A stretch of DNA of 64,000 nt from G963665085 sp963665085 (GTDB lineage Bacteria > Bacteroidota > Bacteroidia > Bacteroidales > JAAAOM01). Made by a program: the position numbers and the translations under genes. Positions within the stretch are counted from its first letter, which is position 1. Each line of letters opens with the position of its first letter. The notes beneath the pieces are model-generated. The model was not told the DNA's origin. It did not search any database and was given only the letters and a program-made list of their open reading frames with translations. Shown here piece by piece: positions 43,944-54,500 of the stretch. Where the stretch lies: the NCBI GenBank assembly GCA_963665085.2, contig CAXXXS010000001.1, forward strand, positions 1,426,001 through 1,490,000. The letters are read 5' to 3'.

Positions 43944-45458
43944 ATGAAAACATACATACCTTTAGCTGTACTTCTACTTTTTATAATCGGCTACTCTTGC
44001 AAAAACGGAAAGGATATAGATAATAACGCTTCTAAACTTGAGCTGTCTACACTAAAATTAATTGGTCATGTGGATGACAGGTATCAATCTGTAAACGTCG
44101 AAATGTGTGAAGTAGTTGGCGGCGATTTCTGGATACCTTATGAGTTAGTGGATCAAACTAAAGTTCAAACGCAAGGCTTGAGTGCATTAAAACGTACCAT
44201 TCCTCCGGTAAACTTATATGATACTAAATTACGTACACTGGCTTCTGCACTGAAACCTATGTATATCAGGGTTAGCGGGACCTGGGCTAATACAACGTAT
44301 TTCCAGGATAATAATGAACCTAAATTGAGTCCTGCTCCTGATGGTTATGAGAATGTCCTGACCAGGGCAGAGTGGAAAGGTGTTATCGATTTTTGTAATG
44401 CTACTAATAGTAAATTGGTTACATCATTTGCGATTAGCAATGGAATGAGAGATGATGAGGGGAACTGGACTCCGGCACAAATCGAACCATTAATTAATTA
44501 TACAAAATCGATTGGAGGTGAAATTTATGCAGCCGAAATGTTTAACGAGCCATCGCATGCAAGTTATGGAGGAACTCCCGAAGGATATGACGCTTCATCC
44601 TTTGCAAAGGATTTCGTTGCATTTAAAAATTACGTTGATAAGGCAATTCCTGAAATGAAAATTATGGGGCCTGGATCAACTGGTGAAGGTGGAATTTTAG
44701 GTGAAGGTGGAGAAATGTCAACTGATAATTTGATGACAGCGACACCAAATCCAAAATTTGATATTTTCTCGTATCATTATTATGGAGGCGTGTCAGCAAG
44801 GTGTCAGGGACAGCTTACCCCCGATAATGCATTAACGAGCGATTGGTTATCAAAAACAGAATTGGGGCTCAAATATTACGAAGGTGCAAGAAATAAATAT
44901 AACCCGGGTGCACCTATTTGGTTATCTGAAACAGCAGAAGCGGCATGTGGTGGTAATCCTTGGGCTGCTACTTATATCGATTGTTTCAGATATCTTGAGC
45001 AACTTGGAAGATTAGCAAAAAAGAGTGTTCAGGTGGTTATGCACAACACACTTTGTGCGAGTGAGTATGCTTTACTTGAGCAGGATACCCACGAACCAAG
45101 ACCCAATTATTGGGCAGCACTTCTATGGAGCAAACTCATGGGCACTGAGGTATATGATGCTGGCATTTCTAATGATAATGTTGATGTTTTTGTACACAAC
45201 CTAAAAAAATCAAAAAATGGATATGCTGTGCTGGTTGTAAATCCAAATGATTCTGCATCAACGATTAATATACCCAAAAGTGCAGAAAAATACTTAATTA
45301 CATCCGATGAGTTATTATCAAAAACTGTAAAACTGAATGGTGAAGTTTTAAAATTAAACTCGGATGATACATTGCCATTAATTGAAGGTGAAGTGATTAA
45401 AGCCGGTGCAATTGAAATACCACCAAGAAGCATTCTGTTTTTAGCCATTAAGAAATAA
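43944..45458 (+). CDS. GH79-like glycoside hydrolase (possible beta-glucuronidase)
   Basis: A 504-residue protein with an N-terminal signal and possible lipobox (Y-S-C, Cys19). The layout is a clan GH-A TIM barrel with a C-terminal beta domain. The acid/base is probably Glu202 in M-F-N-E-P-S. The nucleophile is probably Glu329 in W-L-S-E-T-A-E-A-A-C-G-G. That segment, the following Q-V-V-M-H-N and P-N-Y-W-A-A-L-L-W-S-K-L-M-G-T, closely recall heparanase and GH79 beta-glucuronidases. I infer removal of glucuronic acid from a side chain. GH39 or a new GH-A family is an alternative. It lies between the GH3 and GH43 genes. Confidence 0.7.
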   Translation: MKTYIPLAVLLLFIIGYSCKNGKDIDNNASKLELSTLKLIGHVDDRYQSVNVEMCEVVGGDFWIPYELVDQTKVQTQGLSALKRTIPPVNLYDTKLRTLASALKPMYIRVSGTWANTTYFQDNNEPKLSPAPDGYENVLTRAEWKGVIDFCNATNSKLVTSFAISNGMRDDEGNWTPAQIEPLINYTKSIGGEIYAAEMFNEPSHASYGGTPEGYDASSFAKDFVAFKNYVDKAIPEMKIMGPGSTGEGGILGEGGEMSTDNLMTATPNPKFDIFSYHYYGGVSARCQGQLTPDNALTSDWLSKTELGLKYYEGARNKYNPGAPIWLSETAEAACGGNPWAATYIDCFRYLEQLGRLAKKSVQVVMHNTLCASEYALLEQDTHEPRPNYWAALLWSKLMGTEVYDAGISNDNVDVFVHNLKKSKNGYAVLVVNPNDSASTINIPKSAEKYLITSDELLSKTVKLNGEVLKLNSDDTLPLIEGEVIKAGAIEIPPRSILFLAIKK

Positions 45459-45466
45459 TTTTTGCA

Positions 45467-47185
45467 GTGAAAATTTTAAAATATTGTAGTGTAATACTTT
45501 TTATGTTCTGGGGTCTATCGCTTGATGCCCAGTATAATACAGATTTTTTCTGTAATCCTCTGGATCTTAGTTACAGATACCAGTTAGATGAGCCTTCTCG
45601 TAGAGAAGCAGCAGATCCTACTGTAATATGGTTTAAAGACAGGTATTACCTGTTTGCTTCTAAATCTGGTGGTTACTGGCATTCGTTTGATCTCAAAAAA
45701 TGGAATTTTGTTCAAACCAACGAAATTCCAACCGAAGATTATGCTCCAACAGCAATTGCAATCGGTGATACTATCTATTTTTTAGCATCTTCATATGTTA
45801 AAAGCACAATTTATAAGTCTGCTGATCCTCTGTCAGGCAAATGGAGCATAGCAAAAGAAAAGTTGGAAAAAGCTATGTGGGATCCGGCTTTCTTTTTGGA
45901 TACTGATAATCGGCTTTTTGTTTATTGGGGTATTATGAGCCCCATTTATGGAGTAGAACTTGATTACAATAATGACTTTTCATTTATAGGAGAACCAGAA
46001 ATTCTTATCAAACCAAACGTCGATTTATATGGATGGGAAGTAAATGGGGATGATAATAAAATGATAGAAAAAGGTTCTTTTATTGAAGGGGCATGGATGA
46101 ACAAAATTAAAGGGAAATATTATCTTCAATATGCAACTCCGGGTACTCAATTTAAAAGTTATGCAGATGGGGTTTATATATCGGAAAATCCATTGGGGCC
46201 GTTTTCTCTCCAGGATACAAATCCATTTGCTTACAAACCAGAAGGATTTATTAACGGTGCCGGCCATGGAAGTACTTTTCAGGATCGATATGGAAATTTT
46301 TGGCACATGGGCTCAATGTCCATTTCTGTAAACCACAAATTTGAAAGACGATTGGGAATGTGGCCTGTATTTATTGATGAAGACGGCACATTGTACACCC
46401 ATACTGCATTTGGCGATTATCCTCATAAAATCCCTGGGAAAAAATTAGAGGGACCTGCTGATTATTACCCATCTGCCATGTTATTGTCCTATAAAAAACC
46501 AGTTGAGGTTTCATCTTTTTTACCTGAACATCCTAAAGAAAATGCAGTCAATGAAGAAGTCCGGGAATACTGGAGTGCAAAAACAGGTGGCAAAGATGAA
46601 TGGATTTTGGTTGATTTACAAAGTACAAGCGAGGTAAGTAGCATACAAATAAATTATGCTGACGACTCTACCGGTATATTGGGGCGCCAGGGTGAAATCG
46701 GCTATCAATATTTGTTGGAATATTCTGTCGACAAAGAAAATTGGAAAGTCCTGGCTGACAATATGAAAAGTGTTTTGGATTCTCCGCATAGTTTTATTGA
46801 ATTTATAAAACCAATTAGTGCCCGATATGTACGACTTACAAATTATCATGTGCCTGGAGGAAAATTTGCAATATCCGGTTTCAGAATTTTTGGTAGTAGT
46901 AAAGGCAATCTGCCACAACAAGTATCTAATTTCACAGCCACCAGAAATCCGAATGATTCCAGAAGTGTTGAATTAAAATGGGAAAAAAGTCCGGATGCTA
47001 TCGGATATAATATTCGTTTTGGTATTCATCCCGATAAACTTTACCAGAATTACCAGGTGTTCGAAACAGATAATCTGTATATAAACAGTTTAAATGCAGA
47101 ACTAGACTATTATTTTACAATAGATGCCTTTAATGAAAATGGTATTTCAAAAGGAGAAAAAATTAATGTTGCTACTAACAAATAA
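45467..47185 (+). CDS. Glycoside hydrolase family 43 enzyme with F5/8C and FnIII-like domains
   Basis: A 572-residue secreted protein. GTG at 45467 begins a clear signal peptide (M-K-I-L-K-Y-C-S-V-I, cleavage near D-A-Q), so I accept it as start. The five-bladed GH43 propeller (about 30-335) has the general base Asp50 in A-A-D-P-T, a second Asp in M-W-D-P-A-F and the acid Glu in F-I-E-G-A-W. A discoidin-like F5/8C domain (about 345-475) and a FnIII-like domain (about 480-570) follow. GH43 enzymes cut arabinose, xylose or galactose linkages; the exact one is not readable. It starts 8 bp after the GH79-like gene. Confidence 0.9.
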   Translation: MKILKYCSVILFMFWGLSLDAQYNTDFFCNPLDLSYRYQLDEPSRREAADPTVIWFKDRYYLFASKSGGYWHSFDLKKWNFVQTNEIPTEDYAPTAIAIGDTIYFLASSYVKSTIYKSADPLSGKWSIAKEKLEKAMWDPAFFLDTDNRLFVYWGIMSPIYGVELDYNNDFSFIGEPEILIKPNVDLYGWEVNGDDNKMIEKGSFIEGAWMNKIKGKYYLQYATPGTQFKSYADGVYISENPLGPFSLQDTNPFAYKPEGFINGAGHGSTFQDRYGNFWHMGSMSISVNHKFERRLGMWPVFIDEDGTLYTHTAFGDYPHKIPGKKLEGPADYYPSAMLLSYKKPVEVSSFLPEHPKENAVNEEVREYWSAKTGGKDEWILVDLQSTSEVSSIQINYADDSTGILGRQGEIGYQYLLEYSVDKENWKVLADNMKSVLDSPHSFIEFIKPISARYVRLTNYHVPGGKFAISGFRIFGSSKGNLPQQVSNFTATRNPNDSRSVELKWEKSPDAIGYNIRFGIHPDKLYQNYQVFETDNLYINSLNAELDYYFTIDAFNENGISKGEKINVATNK

Positions 47186-47226
47186 GGTGCGATTTTAATA
47201 ATTAATAAAACCTAAAAAATTACAAG

Positions 47227-48924
47227 ATGAAAAACATGTTGAAATTACTTACAATATTCATATTTAGTGCAGTCTTAAATAATTGTACAAGCAAGACAGT
47301 AGAAACAGCAACTGAACAGATAGAGGCAAGTGTAATTTCAAATGAACTACCTGCCCCTCCTAATCCAGAATCATTTGAACTCAGCACTATTCTTTTACCT
47401 GACAGTGTAATGGATGCAGTATTGGTAAATTATCTGCCAGATTACGAGCATATTATTATGGAAATTAGGTTTAGCGGTAGGGAGAAATCTGATTTGGCTG
47501 TGATGAAAGAGGATGGAAGTGATTTTAAATGTTTAACATATGGATTAAAAGAGAAAATAGGAGGTGAAATGCCTGTTCCCTTGTCTGATGGAAAAACAGT
47601 TTATACGCCAACAGGTATTCTGGAATGTAGCCCCTCGATTGTTAATTGTAAAGAAGCAAAGATCCTTCCATTGATCTATCCCGAAATATCGGGAGAGAAA
47701 ATATTGGCCAGAATTGCAACTAATATGTCGCAGGACGGAATCCATGTCGCTTATACGCTTCTGACAGCGAGGGGGGCAGCTTATGTCCTGATGAGTGAAC
47801 TGACCCGTATCTCGGATGAAGAGGGAGAGCGATATGAATTGGCGAATACTAAAATTATTGCAGGAGATAAAAATTTTGAAGGCGATCCTGCTAATTTTCG
47901 GCCATTTTTTTATGGAAACGGCGAAGTGAAAAGTTTTACAGAGATGGGGAAAAGTTTAATGACGATTTCATCGTTTGAAGCCAATAATTACGATTTGGCG
48001 AAAATAGATCTAATCACCGGAGAGGTAAGCCGTTTTACCCGCCATTACAGTTACGATGAAGGGGTTTATCCTTCTCCCGATGGGAACTGGATTATTTTTC
48101 AAACACACCGGCATACGCAAAGAATGGATGCCTTTAGTTTAATTCCGCGTCCGTTAATTGCAGGGGAAATAATTGGTGCAGGAATGGCAGAATACCGCAA
48201 CCAATGGGTTGCCCCCATAAAAAATCCGGATGGGGACCGGAGAAGATTTTATGGCCTTACCATGCTCGATAAATACGGAGACAGGGCACGATTACCTGAG
48301 GACGGTTATACCGGACAAAATTTAACCATAGCCGATGATAACCTTACCGAATATACCCACTTTGGAAATTTCACCTGGCATAAAAGCAGCACCAAAGGTA
48401 TATTTTGGGAACAGAAAGACCACTTAAAACTTAAAGAAGGGGAACAGAGGGGCAGGCTTCGGATGATCCAGTTTACATCGCGAAAACCTACTCAGCCAAT
48501 AGAAATTACAACACCTGATTTAGAATGGGCTACCAATCTAAAGGAATTTCAACCGGTAGAACAATCGTTTCCTGAAGAAGGGGAACTGGAGGGAAAGGTC
48601 TCTGGCTATGCTTTAATAAGTATTGACTCTACCAATGTTGATGAGCCTATGTTTCAGATTGCTTATTATGATTTTACCGATGATGGAGAATATATACTGA
48701 ATGGATATGAGAAACGAACTACAGGATCTTATTTCAAAGGTTCACATTGGATTGCAGATATCCAGGTTTCTGGCAAGCGCAATGGTTTTTTGAAAGCAGA
48801 TGACGTTAGATTTTATTTTGACAAAATAGGCTCTGGTACCCTTCATACAAAATTAGGTGATCACGAAGTAAAAGTTGATTTAGCAAAAGGATTACCCACC
48901 GGTGTGCCCAGAGAACTTAGATAA
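47227..48924 (+). CDS. TolB-like propeller lipoprotein, unknown function
   Basis: A 565-residue lipoprotein (signal ending L-N-N-C, Cys20). Residues about 55-440 have propeller-like repeats with S-P-D-G-N-W-I-I-F-Q, M-S-Q-D-G-I-H-V-A-Y and L-S-D-G-K-T-V-Y, as in TolB/PD40 proteins. A C-terminal region (about 460-565) is not recognised. No catalytic pair is evident; a related architecture is found in oligogalacturonate lyases, but the key His residues cannot be confirmed. It lies 41 bp after the GH43 gene and 24 bp before the DUF5597 gene, so it belongs to the locus. The second half is visibly richer in G and C than the genes before it. Confidence 0.7.
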   Translation: MKNMLKLLTIFIFSAVLNNCTSKTVETATEQIEASVISNELPAPPNPESFELSTILLPDSVMDAVLVNYLPDYEHIIMEIRFSGREKSDLAVMKEDGSDFKCLTYGLKEKIGGEMPVPLSDGKTVYTPTGILECSPSIVNCKEAKILPLIYPEISGEKILARIATNMSQDGIHVAYTLLTARGAAYVLMSELTRISDEEGERYELANTKIIAGDKNFEGDPANFRPFFYGNGEVKSFTEMGKSLMTISSFEANNYDLAKIDLITGEVSRFTRHYSYDEGVYPSPDGNWIIFQTHRHTQRMDAFSLIPRPLIAGEIIGAGMAEYRNQWVAPIKNPDGDRRRFYGLTMLDKYGDRARLPEDGYTGQNLTIADDNLTEYTHFGNFTWHKSSTKGIFWEQKDHLKLKEGEQRGRLRMIQFTSRKPTQPIEITTPDLEWATNLKEFQPVEQSFPEEGELEGKVSGYALISIDSTNVDEPMFQIAYYDFTDDGEYILNGYEKRTTGSYFKGSHWIADIQVSGKRNGFLKADDVRFYFDKIGSGTLHTKLGDHEVKVDLAKGLPTGVPRELR

Positions 48925-48948
48925 ATTTTAAATAAAAATAAATCAGAC

Positions 48949-50691
48949 ATGAAATCATTAATTTTAATTCTAACTGTTATTTTAAGCAGTAATTTTTGCT
49001 TTGCCCAGTCAAAATCAATCCCACATTTGAAAAAGCAAAATGGAAAAGTTCAGTTAATTGTCGATGATGAACCTTTTTTTATGTTTTCTGGAGAACTGCA
49101 TAATTCAAGTACCGGAAGTGCTCATTATATGCGTCCAATTTGGAAACGAATGGCCGACCAAAACCTGAATACCGTGATTGCACCGGTTACCTGGGAGTTG
49201 GTTGAACCGGTGGAAGGTGAGTTTGATTTTTCCTTGGTTGACAGCATGGTTTTGGGAGCTCGAAAAGAAGACCTCAAACTGGTGGTGTTATGGTTTGGTA
49301 GCTGGAAAAACGGGAAATCAACCTATGTGCCAGAATGGGTAAAAATCGATACCAAACGGTTTCCGTTGGCAAAAGATAAAAACGGCAAAACGCTGAACAT
49401 TCTTTCAACATTGGGAAAAAATACGCTTAAGGCTGATGCAAAAGCTTTTACTGAATTAATGAAGCATATTAAAGAAATTGATAGCAAAGAACAAACTGTG
49501 ATCTTGGTTCAGGTTGAGAACGAAATAGGTGTTTTAGACCAGACGGCCTCCTTTATGGGTGGTGCTAACAACCATATGCGCGATTATTCTGACGAAGCTA
49601 CCAAGGCATTTAATGGCAAGGTTCCCCCACAATTGATTACTTACCTGGAACAACATAAAGATGAATTGTATCCGGCATTAAAAAGTGCATGGGCAACAAA
49701 TGGATATAAAAAAACAGGCACCTGGGAAGAGGTCTTTGGTAAAGGAATAAAGTACGAAAGCGAGGGAGAAGAGTGGAAAACAAGTTTTCCGTATTATACC
49801 GAAGAAATTTTTATGGCATGGAACTATGCTAACTATGTGGGTCAGATCGCAAAAACAGGAAAGGAAGAATACAATCTTCCCATGTTTGCAAATGCGTGGT
49901 TAAAACAACCACGAGCGAAAGAACCCGGACAATATCCATCAGGTGGTCCGTTGCCACATGTCATTGACATTTGGCGGGCAGCTGGCCCTTCCATCGATTT
50001 TATTGCAGCGGATATATATGAAGTAGAAGAATTCGATTGGATTTGTGAAGAATTTACCCGCTCGGGAAATCCTTTATTTATTCCTGAAACAAGAGTGGGG
50101 CCCGCAGGTTCGGCGCGTGCCTTTTATGCTTTTGGAAAATACAATGCACTTGGTTACGCTCCATTTGGAATTGATGGAAATGGAATTATGAATACTGCCG
50201 ATCCAAACGATAATTCCATTGAAAAAGTGTATGAATGCTTGAGTAACCTTACACCATATCTGCAGAAATATCATGGAACTGAACAAATGTTGGCACTATT
50301 TATCGGCGCCGATGAATCTGTAGACCAGTTGCAAATGGGGGATTACAACGTATCTATACGCAGAATGGATTTTAGTGGCTCTTTAGGATTGTTTGGTGCC
50401 CAGTTCGATGCAGATGAACAAAAAGAAAAAAGTTCGGCGGGATTAATTGTATTTCAATTAGCCGGCAATGAATTTTTGGTTGCAGGAGGTGTTGGTGGGA
50501 TCATGATCAACATTGGAAAAAGTAAATCAAATAAATCGGAAAATATCGGCCTTGCTTCGGTTGATGAAATTTCTTTTGAAAAAGGTGTAATGAGAACACA
50601 CCGATTGAATGGAGATGAAACCGCATATGGCGGCCCGGTAATAAAGGAAGGTGAAGTAAAAATTTTCAGAATTAAAATGTATGGGTATTAG
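48949..50691 (+). CDS. GH35-like glycosidase with DUF5597 domain
   Basis: A 580-residue secreted enzyme (signal cleavage near C-F-A-Q). The TIM barrel resembles GH35/GH42 clan GH-A enzymes. The acid/base is probably Glu192 in Q-V-E-N-E-I-G and the nucleophile Glu380 in F-I-P-E-T-R-V-G. The C-terminal part (about 420-580) is the DUF5597 region with beta strands. Related enzymes are annotated as beta-galactosidases. In the locus it may remove galactose or a related residue. It lies 24 bp after the TolB-like gene and 16 bp before the SDR. Base composition is richer in G and C than at the locus start. Confidence 0.85.
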   Translation: MKSLILILTVILSSNFCFAQSKSIPHLKKQNGKVQLIVDDEPFFMFSGELHNSSTGSAHYMRPIWKRMADQNLNTVIAPVTWELVEPVEGEFDFSLVDSMVLGARKEDLKLVVLWFGSWKNGKSTYVPEWVKIDTKRFPLAKDKNGKTLNILSTLGKNTLKADAKAFTELMKHIKEIDSKEQTVILVQVENEIGVLDQTASFMGGANNHMRDYSDEATKAFNGKVPPQLITYLEQHKDELYPALKSAWATNGYKKTGTWEEVFGKGIKYESEGEEWKTSFPYYTEEIFMAWNYANYVGQIAKTGKEEYNLPMFANAWLKQPRAKEPGQYPSGGPLPHVIDIWRAAGPSIDFIAADIYEVEEFDWICEEFTRSGNPLFIPETRVGPAGSARAFYAFGKYNALGYAPFGIDGNGIMNTADPNDNSIEKVYECLSNLTPYLQKYHGTEQMLALFIGADESVDQLQMGDYNVSIRRMDFSGSLGLFGAQFDADEQKEKSSAGLIVFQLAGNEFLVAGGVGGIMINIGKSKSNKSENIGLASVDEISFEKGVMRTHRLNGDETAYGGPVIKEGEVKIFRIKMYGY

Positions 50692-50707
50692 AATATCCTG
50701 AGAAAGA

Positions 50708-51538
50708 ATGAAACTAAAAAAAATGAATATTGAGGACAAAATAATTGTAGTAACCGGAGCAGGTTCTGGCATGGGGCGCGAAATTTGTTTGCAACTGCTT
50801 AAAAAGGGAGCCAACATTGCAGGTATTGACTTAAATGCTGATGCGCTTGCTGAAACGCAAAAAGGAGCTAATGTTGGCGAATCACGTTTTAAAGCGTTCG
50901 TCTTAAATATTGCAGAAAATTCCAAAGTAGTGCGATTGCCTGAACAAGTAATAGAACACTTTGGAAGTGTGGATGGAATTATAAATAATGCCGGAATTAT
51001 TCAGCCCTTTGTAAATGTTACAGATTTGGAATATTCGATAATCGAACGGTTGATGAATGTAAATTTCTACGGAACAGTTTATATAACAAAAGCTTTTTTA
51101 CCTTATTTGTTAAAACGTCCAGAGGCTCATATCGTAAATGTATCAAGTATGGGTGGGTTTATGCCATTCCCAAAACAGACTGTTTATGGAGCATCAAAGG
51201 CTGCAGTAAAAATTTTTACCGAAGGACTTTATGCTGAACTAAAAAATACTTCAGTGCACGTAACAGTAGTGCATCCCGGAGCAGTGGCCACCAACATTAC
51301 TAAAAACTCAGGGCTAAAAAATACTGCTGGCGCAGATCCGTCGTCTGCAAACTCTTCCATGATTCTTACCCCGTCAAAAGCAGCAACAATTATCATAAAA
51401 GGTATGGAGAAGAATAAATATCGCGTAAAAGTTGGTAAAGATGCAAAAGTACTGGATCTGCTTTATCGATTGAGTCCAAGATTCGCAACCGGCTTTATCA
51501 GTAAAATGATGAAAAAGAGTTTAAAAAGCCTTTCGTGA
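50708..51538 (+). CDS. Short-chain dehydrogenase/reductase (SDR)
   Basis: A 276-residue classical SDR oxidoreductase. The cofactor motif is T-G-A-G-S-G-M-G near residue 17. N-N-A-G follows near 97. The catalytic Ser lies in V-S-S-M-G-G and Tyr/Lys in V-Y-G-A-S-K-A-A-V. Start may be at M-N-I-E-D (50723) instead of 50708. Unlike its neighbours it lacks an export signal, so it acts in the cytoplasm, perhaps on an imported sugar or aglycone of this locus. Substrate unknown. It lies 16 bp downstream of the DUF5597 gene. Confidence 0.88.
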   Translation: MKLKKMNIEDKIIVVTGAGSGMGREICLQLLKKGANIAGIDLNADALAETQKGANVGESRFKAFVLNIAENSKVVRLPEQVIEHFGSVDGIINNAGIIQPFVNVTDLEYSIIERLMNVNFYGTVYITKAFLPYLLKRPEAHIVNVSSMGGFMPFPKQTVYGASKAAVKIFTEGLYAELKNTSVHVTVVHPGAVATNITKNSGLKNTAGADPSSANSSMILTPSKAATIIIKGMEKNKYRVKVGKDAKVLDLLYRLSPRFATGFISKMMKKSLKSLS

Positions 51539-51566
51539 TTTGTTTCACTTTAGATAAATTAAAAAC

Positions 51567-54500
51567 ATGTCGTATCATTTTAAAAGTATAAACATAATCT
51601 CTGTAATTCTTAGTAGTTTAATCCTATTAACCAGTGTTTCAACTATTACTGCAAATTGTCTCCCGGAGAAAACACCTGCTTATCCGGTAAAGCTAAAATG
51701 CAATTACCGCGAAAATCCGATTGGATTGGAAGATTTGTCTCCTGATTTTTCCTGGCAAACACTTGCGTCCGAAAATAACTGGCTTCAGTCTGCTTACCAG
51801 GTAATTGTTTCTACCAATCTTGAATTATTAAATGAGAAAAACTGTGATATTTGGAACAGTGGAAAAATAACCGGAGGAGAATCGGTTTGTATACCTTACA
51901 ATGGTTTATCATTGGAAAGCCGGCATCGGTATTATTGGAAAGTTCGGGTTTGGGATAAAGATGGAAATCCTTCTTCATGGTCAGAGCCGGCATTTTGGGA
52001 GATGGGTCTTTTAAATCCTGATGAATGGAGTGCAAAATGGATTTCTTTTATTGATGAGAAATCAAAACACGATCGGGATAATATTCAATGGATATGGTTG
52101 GCTGATCAGGATGCAACAGATGTCCCTCAAAGTACGGTGGCCATATTTCAGCAAAAAGTCAATATTGATGAAATGCCAGCTATTGCTTCAATGCAGACTG
52201 TCGCACGTGGTAATTATCGGTTATTTGTAAACGGTACACTTGTTGATTCAAAGGATAAATCATGGCAGGTTTTCGAAAGGCAGGATATCCTGGGATATAT
52301 TCGTCCGGGAGAAAATACAATCGAAGTTGAGGTTTCTTCTACGCCAGGTGCTTCCTTTGATCAGGCCACAGGAAAAGCGCTTAGGGGTAACTATGCTGCA
52401 TTTGCAGCACTTCTAAAAATAGAAGAAAAAGATGGTTCAATTCGAAAATATCCGACTTCGGTTGAGAATTGGGAATCAAGAAACCAAACCAGTGCCGAAT
52501 ATAATAGATCGGTTGTTGTTGGCGAATTAAATAATCCCAAATTTGGGTTAGATCCCGGACCTTTATCGGTACCTGCTTCAGTTTTTCGTAAAGGGTTTAA
52601 ACTTAAAAAGGCTATAAAATCAGCCAGGTTGTATGTTTCTGCATTAGGAAGCTATAAAATGTATATAAATGGCGATAAGGTAGGACGTTATGTTCTGACA
52701 CCTGAGTTTACCAATTATCAATCAAGAATTACTTACCAGGTATATAATATTACAGAAATGCTGGAAAAAGGCAACAATGTTGTCGGATCACTATTAGGAG
52801 ACGGTTGGTATGGAAGCCCTCTTGGTTGGAATGGAGAATACGATATTTTTGGCAATACGCCAAATATGTTGTTAGCCGAAGTATACATTGAATATAATGA
52901 TGGAACAACAGAGAAAATACTGACTGATGATTCATGGAAAGCCAGTCGTTCGCCAATTCTTAAATCAGAAGTTTATTCAGGCGAATTTTATGATGCCAGG
53001 TTAGAACTGGATGGTTGGAATACAAAGGGATTTAACGATAAAGAGTGGGATGTGGCACGTATCATGGGTAATAATTATAAGGTCCTTTCACCCCAGGTTA
53101 CTACTCCTGTTATGGTTACACAAGTGGTAAAGCCTGTCAAAATTCATAAGTCAGGAGAACAAAAGTGGATTGTTGACATGGGGCAGAACCTGGTTGGATG
53201 GGTTAGGTTAAAAGTACAAGGCGAAGCAGGTACTGTAATTAAAATGCGGTTTGCTGAAATATTAGGTTCAGAAGATAGCTTATATGTTGATAATCTTCGT
53301 AATGCGACTACCACAGATTGTTATGTGCTAAATGGAAAAGGTGAAGAAGTTTTTACACCAAATTTTACTTTTCACGGTTTCAGGTATGTTGAAGTTACAG
53401 GATATCCCGGGGAATTAGGCAATGATGCTATAGTGGCTGAAGTAATCAGTTCCGTGGAAAATCCAACCGGATACATTCATACATCCGATTCCCTCGTAAA
53501 TAAAATGTATTCTCTAGGTATTTGGGGCCAGCGGAGTAATTTTATCAGTGTGCCGACTGATTGTCCACAGCGTGATGAACGATTGGGATATACCGGTGAT
53601 GGACAGGTATTCTGGCGTACAGGAACATATAATTTTGATATTGCAGCTTTTACTCATAAATGGATGAGGGATATTAAAGACGAACAAACTCCGGATGGCA
53701 GTTTTCCTAATACTGCACCAACAGTGCCAAAGAGCAATAGAAAAAACGGGGCTCCCGGCTGGGAAGATGCAGGTGTTATTGTGCCATGGAGCTCGTGGAT
53801 GCAATATGGCGATAAAGGTATTATTGAAGAAAACTGGTCGATAATGGTTCGTTATATGGAATTTCTTGAAAAACGTAGCCAGGGCTATATCCGTCCCGGT
53901 TATTTTTTAGGAGATCATCTTGCAACAGACTTTAGCACTCCAAGCACTTTGATAAGTACGGGCCTTTGGGCATTAACTGCTGATATGATGTCACAAATGG
54001 CAACAGCAATCGGAAAAACTGTAGAAGCAGAGAAATATGTGCAATTAAAGAAGAAAATTCAGGTAGCATTTCAAAAAGAATTTATTTCTACAGAAGGAAA
54101 AATAGGTTCCGGAAGCCAGGCTTCTTATGCCATAGCATTACATGCCGGATTGGTTCCCGATTCTTTGTTGAAAGTAGTAACGGATAATTTTGTTAAAGCA
54201 ATTGAAGATCGTGACTGGCATGTATCAACCGGATTTATTGGAACGCCATACTTGCTTTTTGCCTTATCTGAAAATGGAAGGGACGATATTGCCTATCGTT
54301 TGTTGTTGAATGAAACATATCCTTCCTGGGGATATATGGTAAAATCAGGAGCAACAACCTGGTGGGAACGCTGGAACAGCGATTCGGGGGATCCGAGTAT
54401 GAATTCGTTTAACCACTATGCTTTTGGTTCTGTTTTAGAATGGGTTTATCGCAGAATGGCTGGTATAAATACAAATCCTGATTCTCCTGGATTTAAAAAG

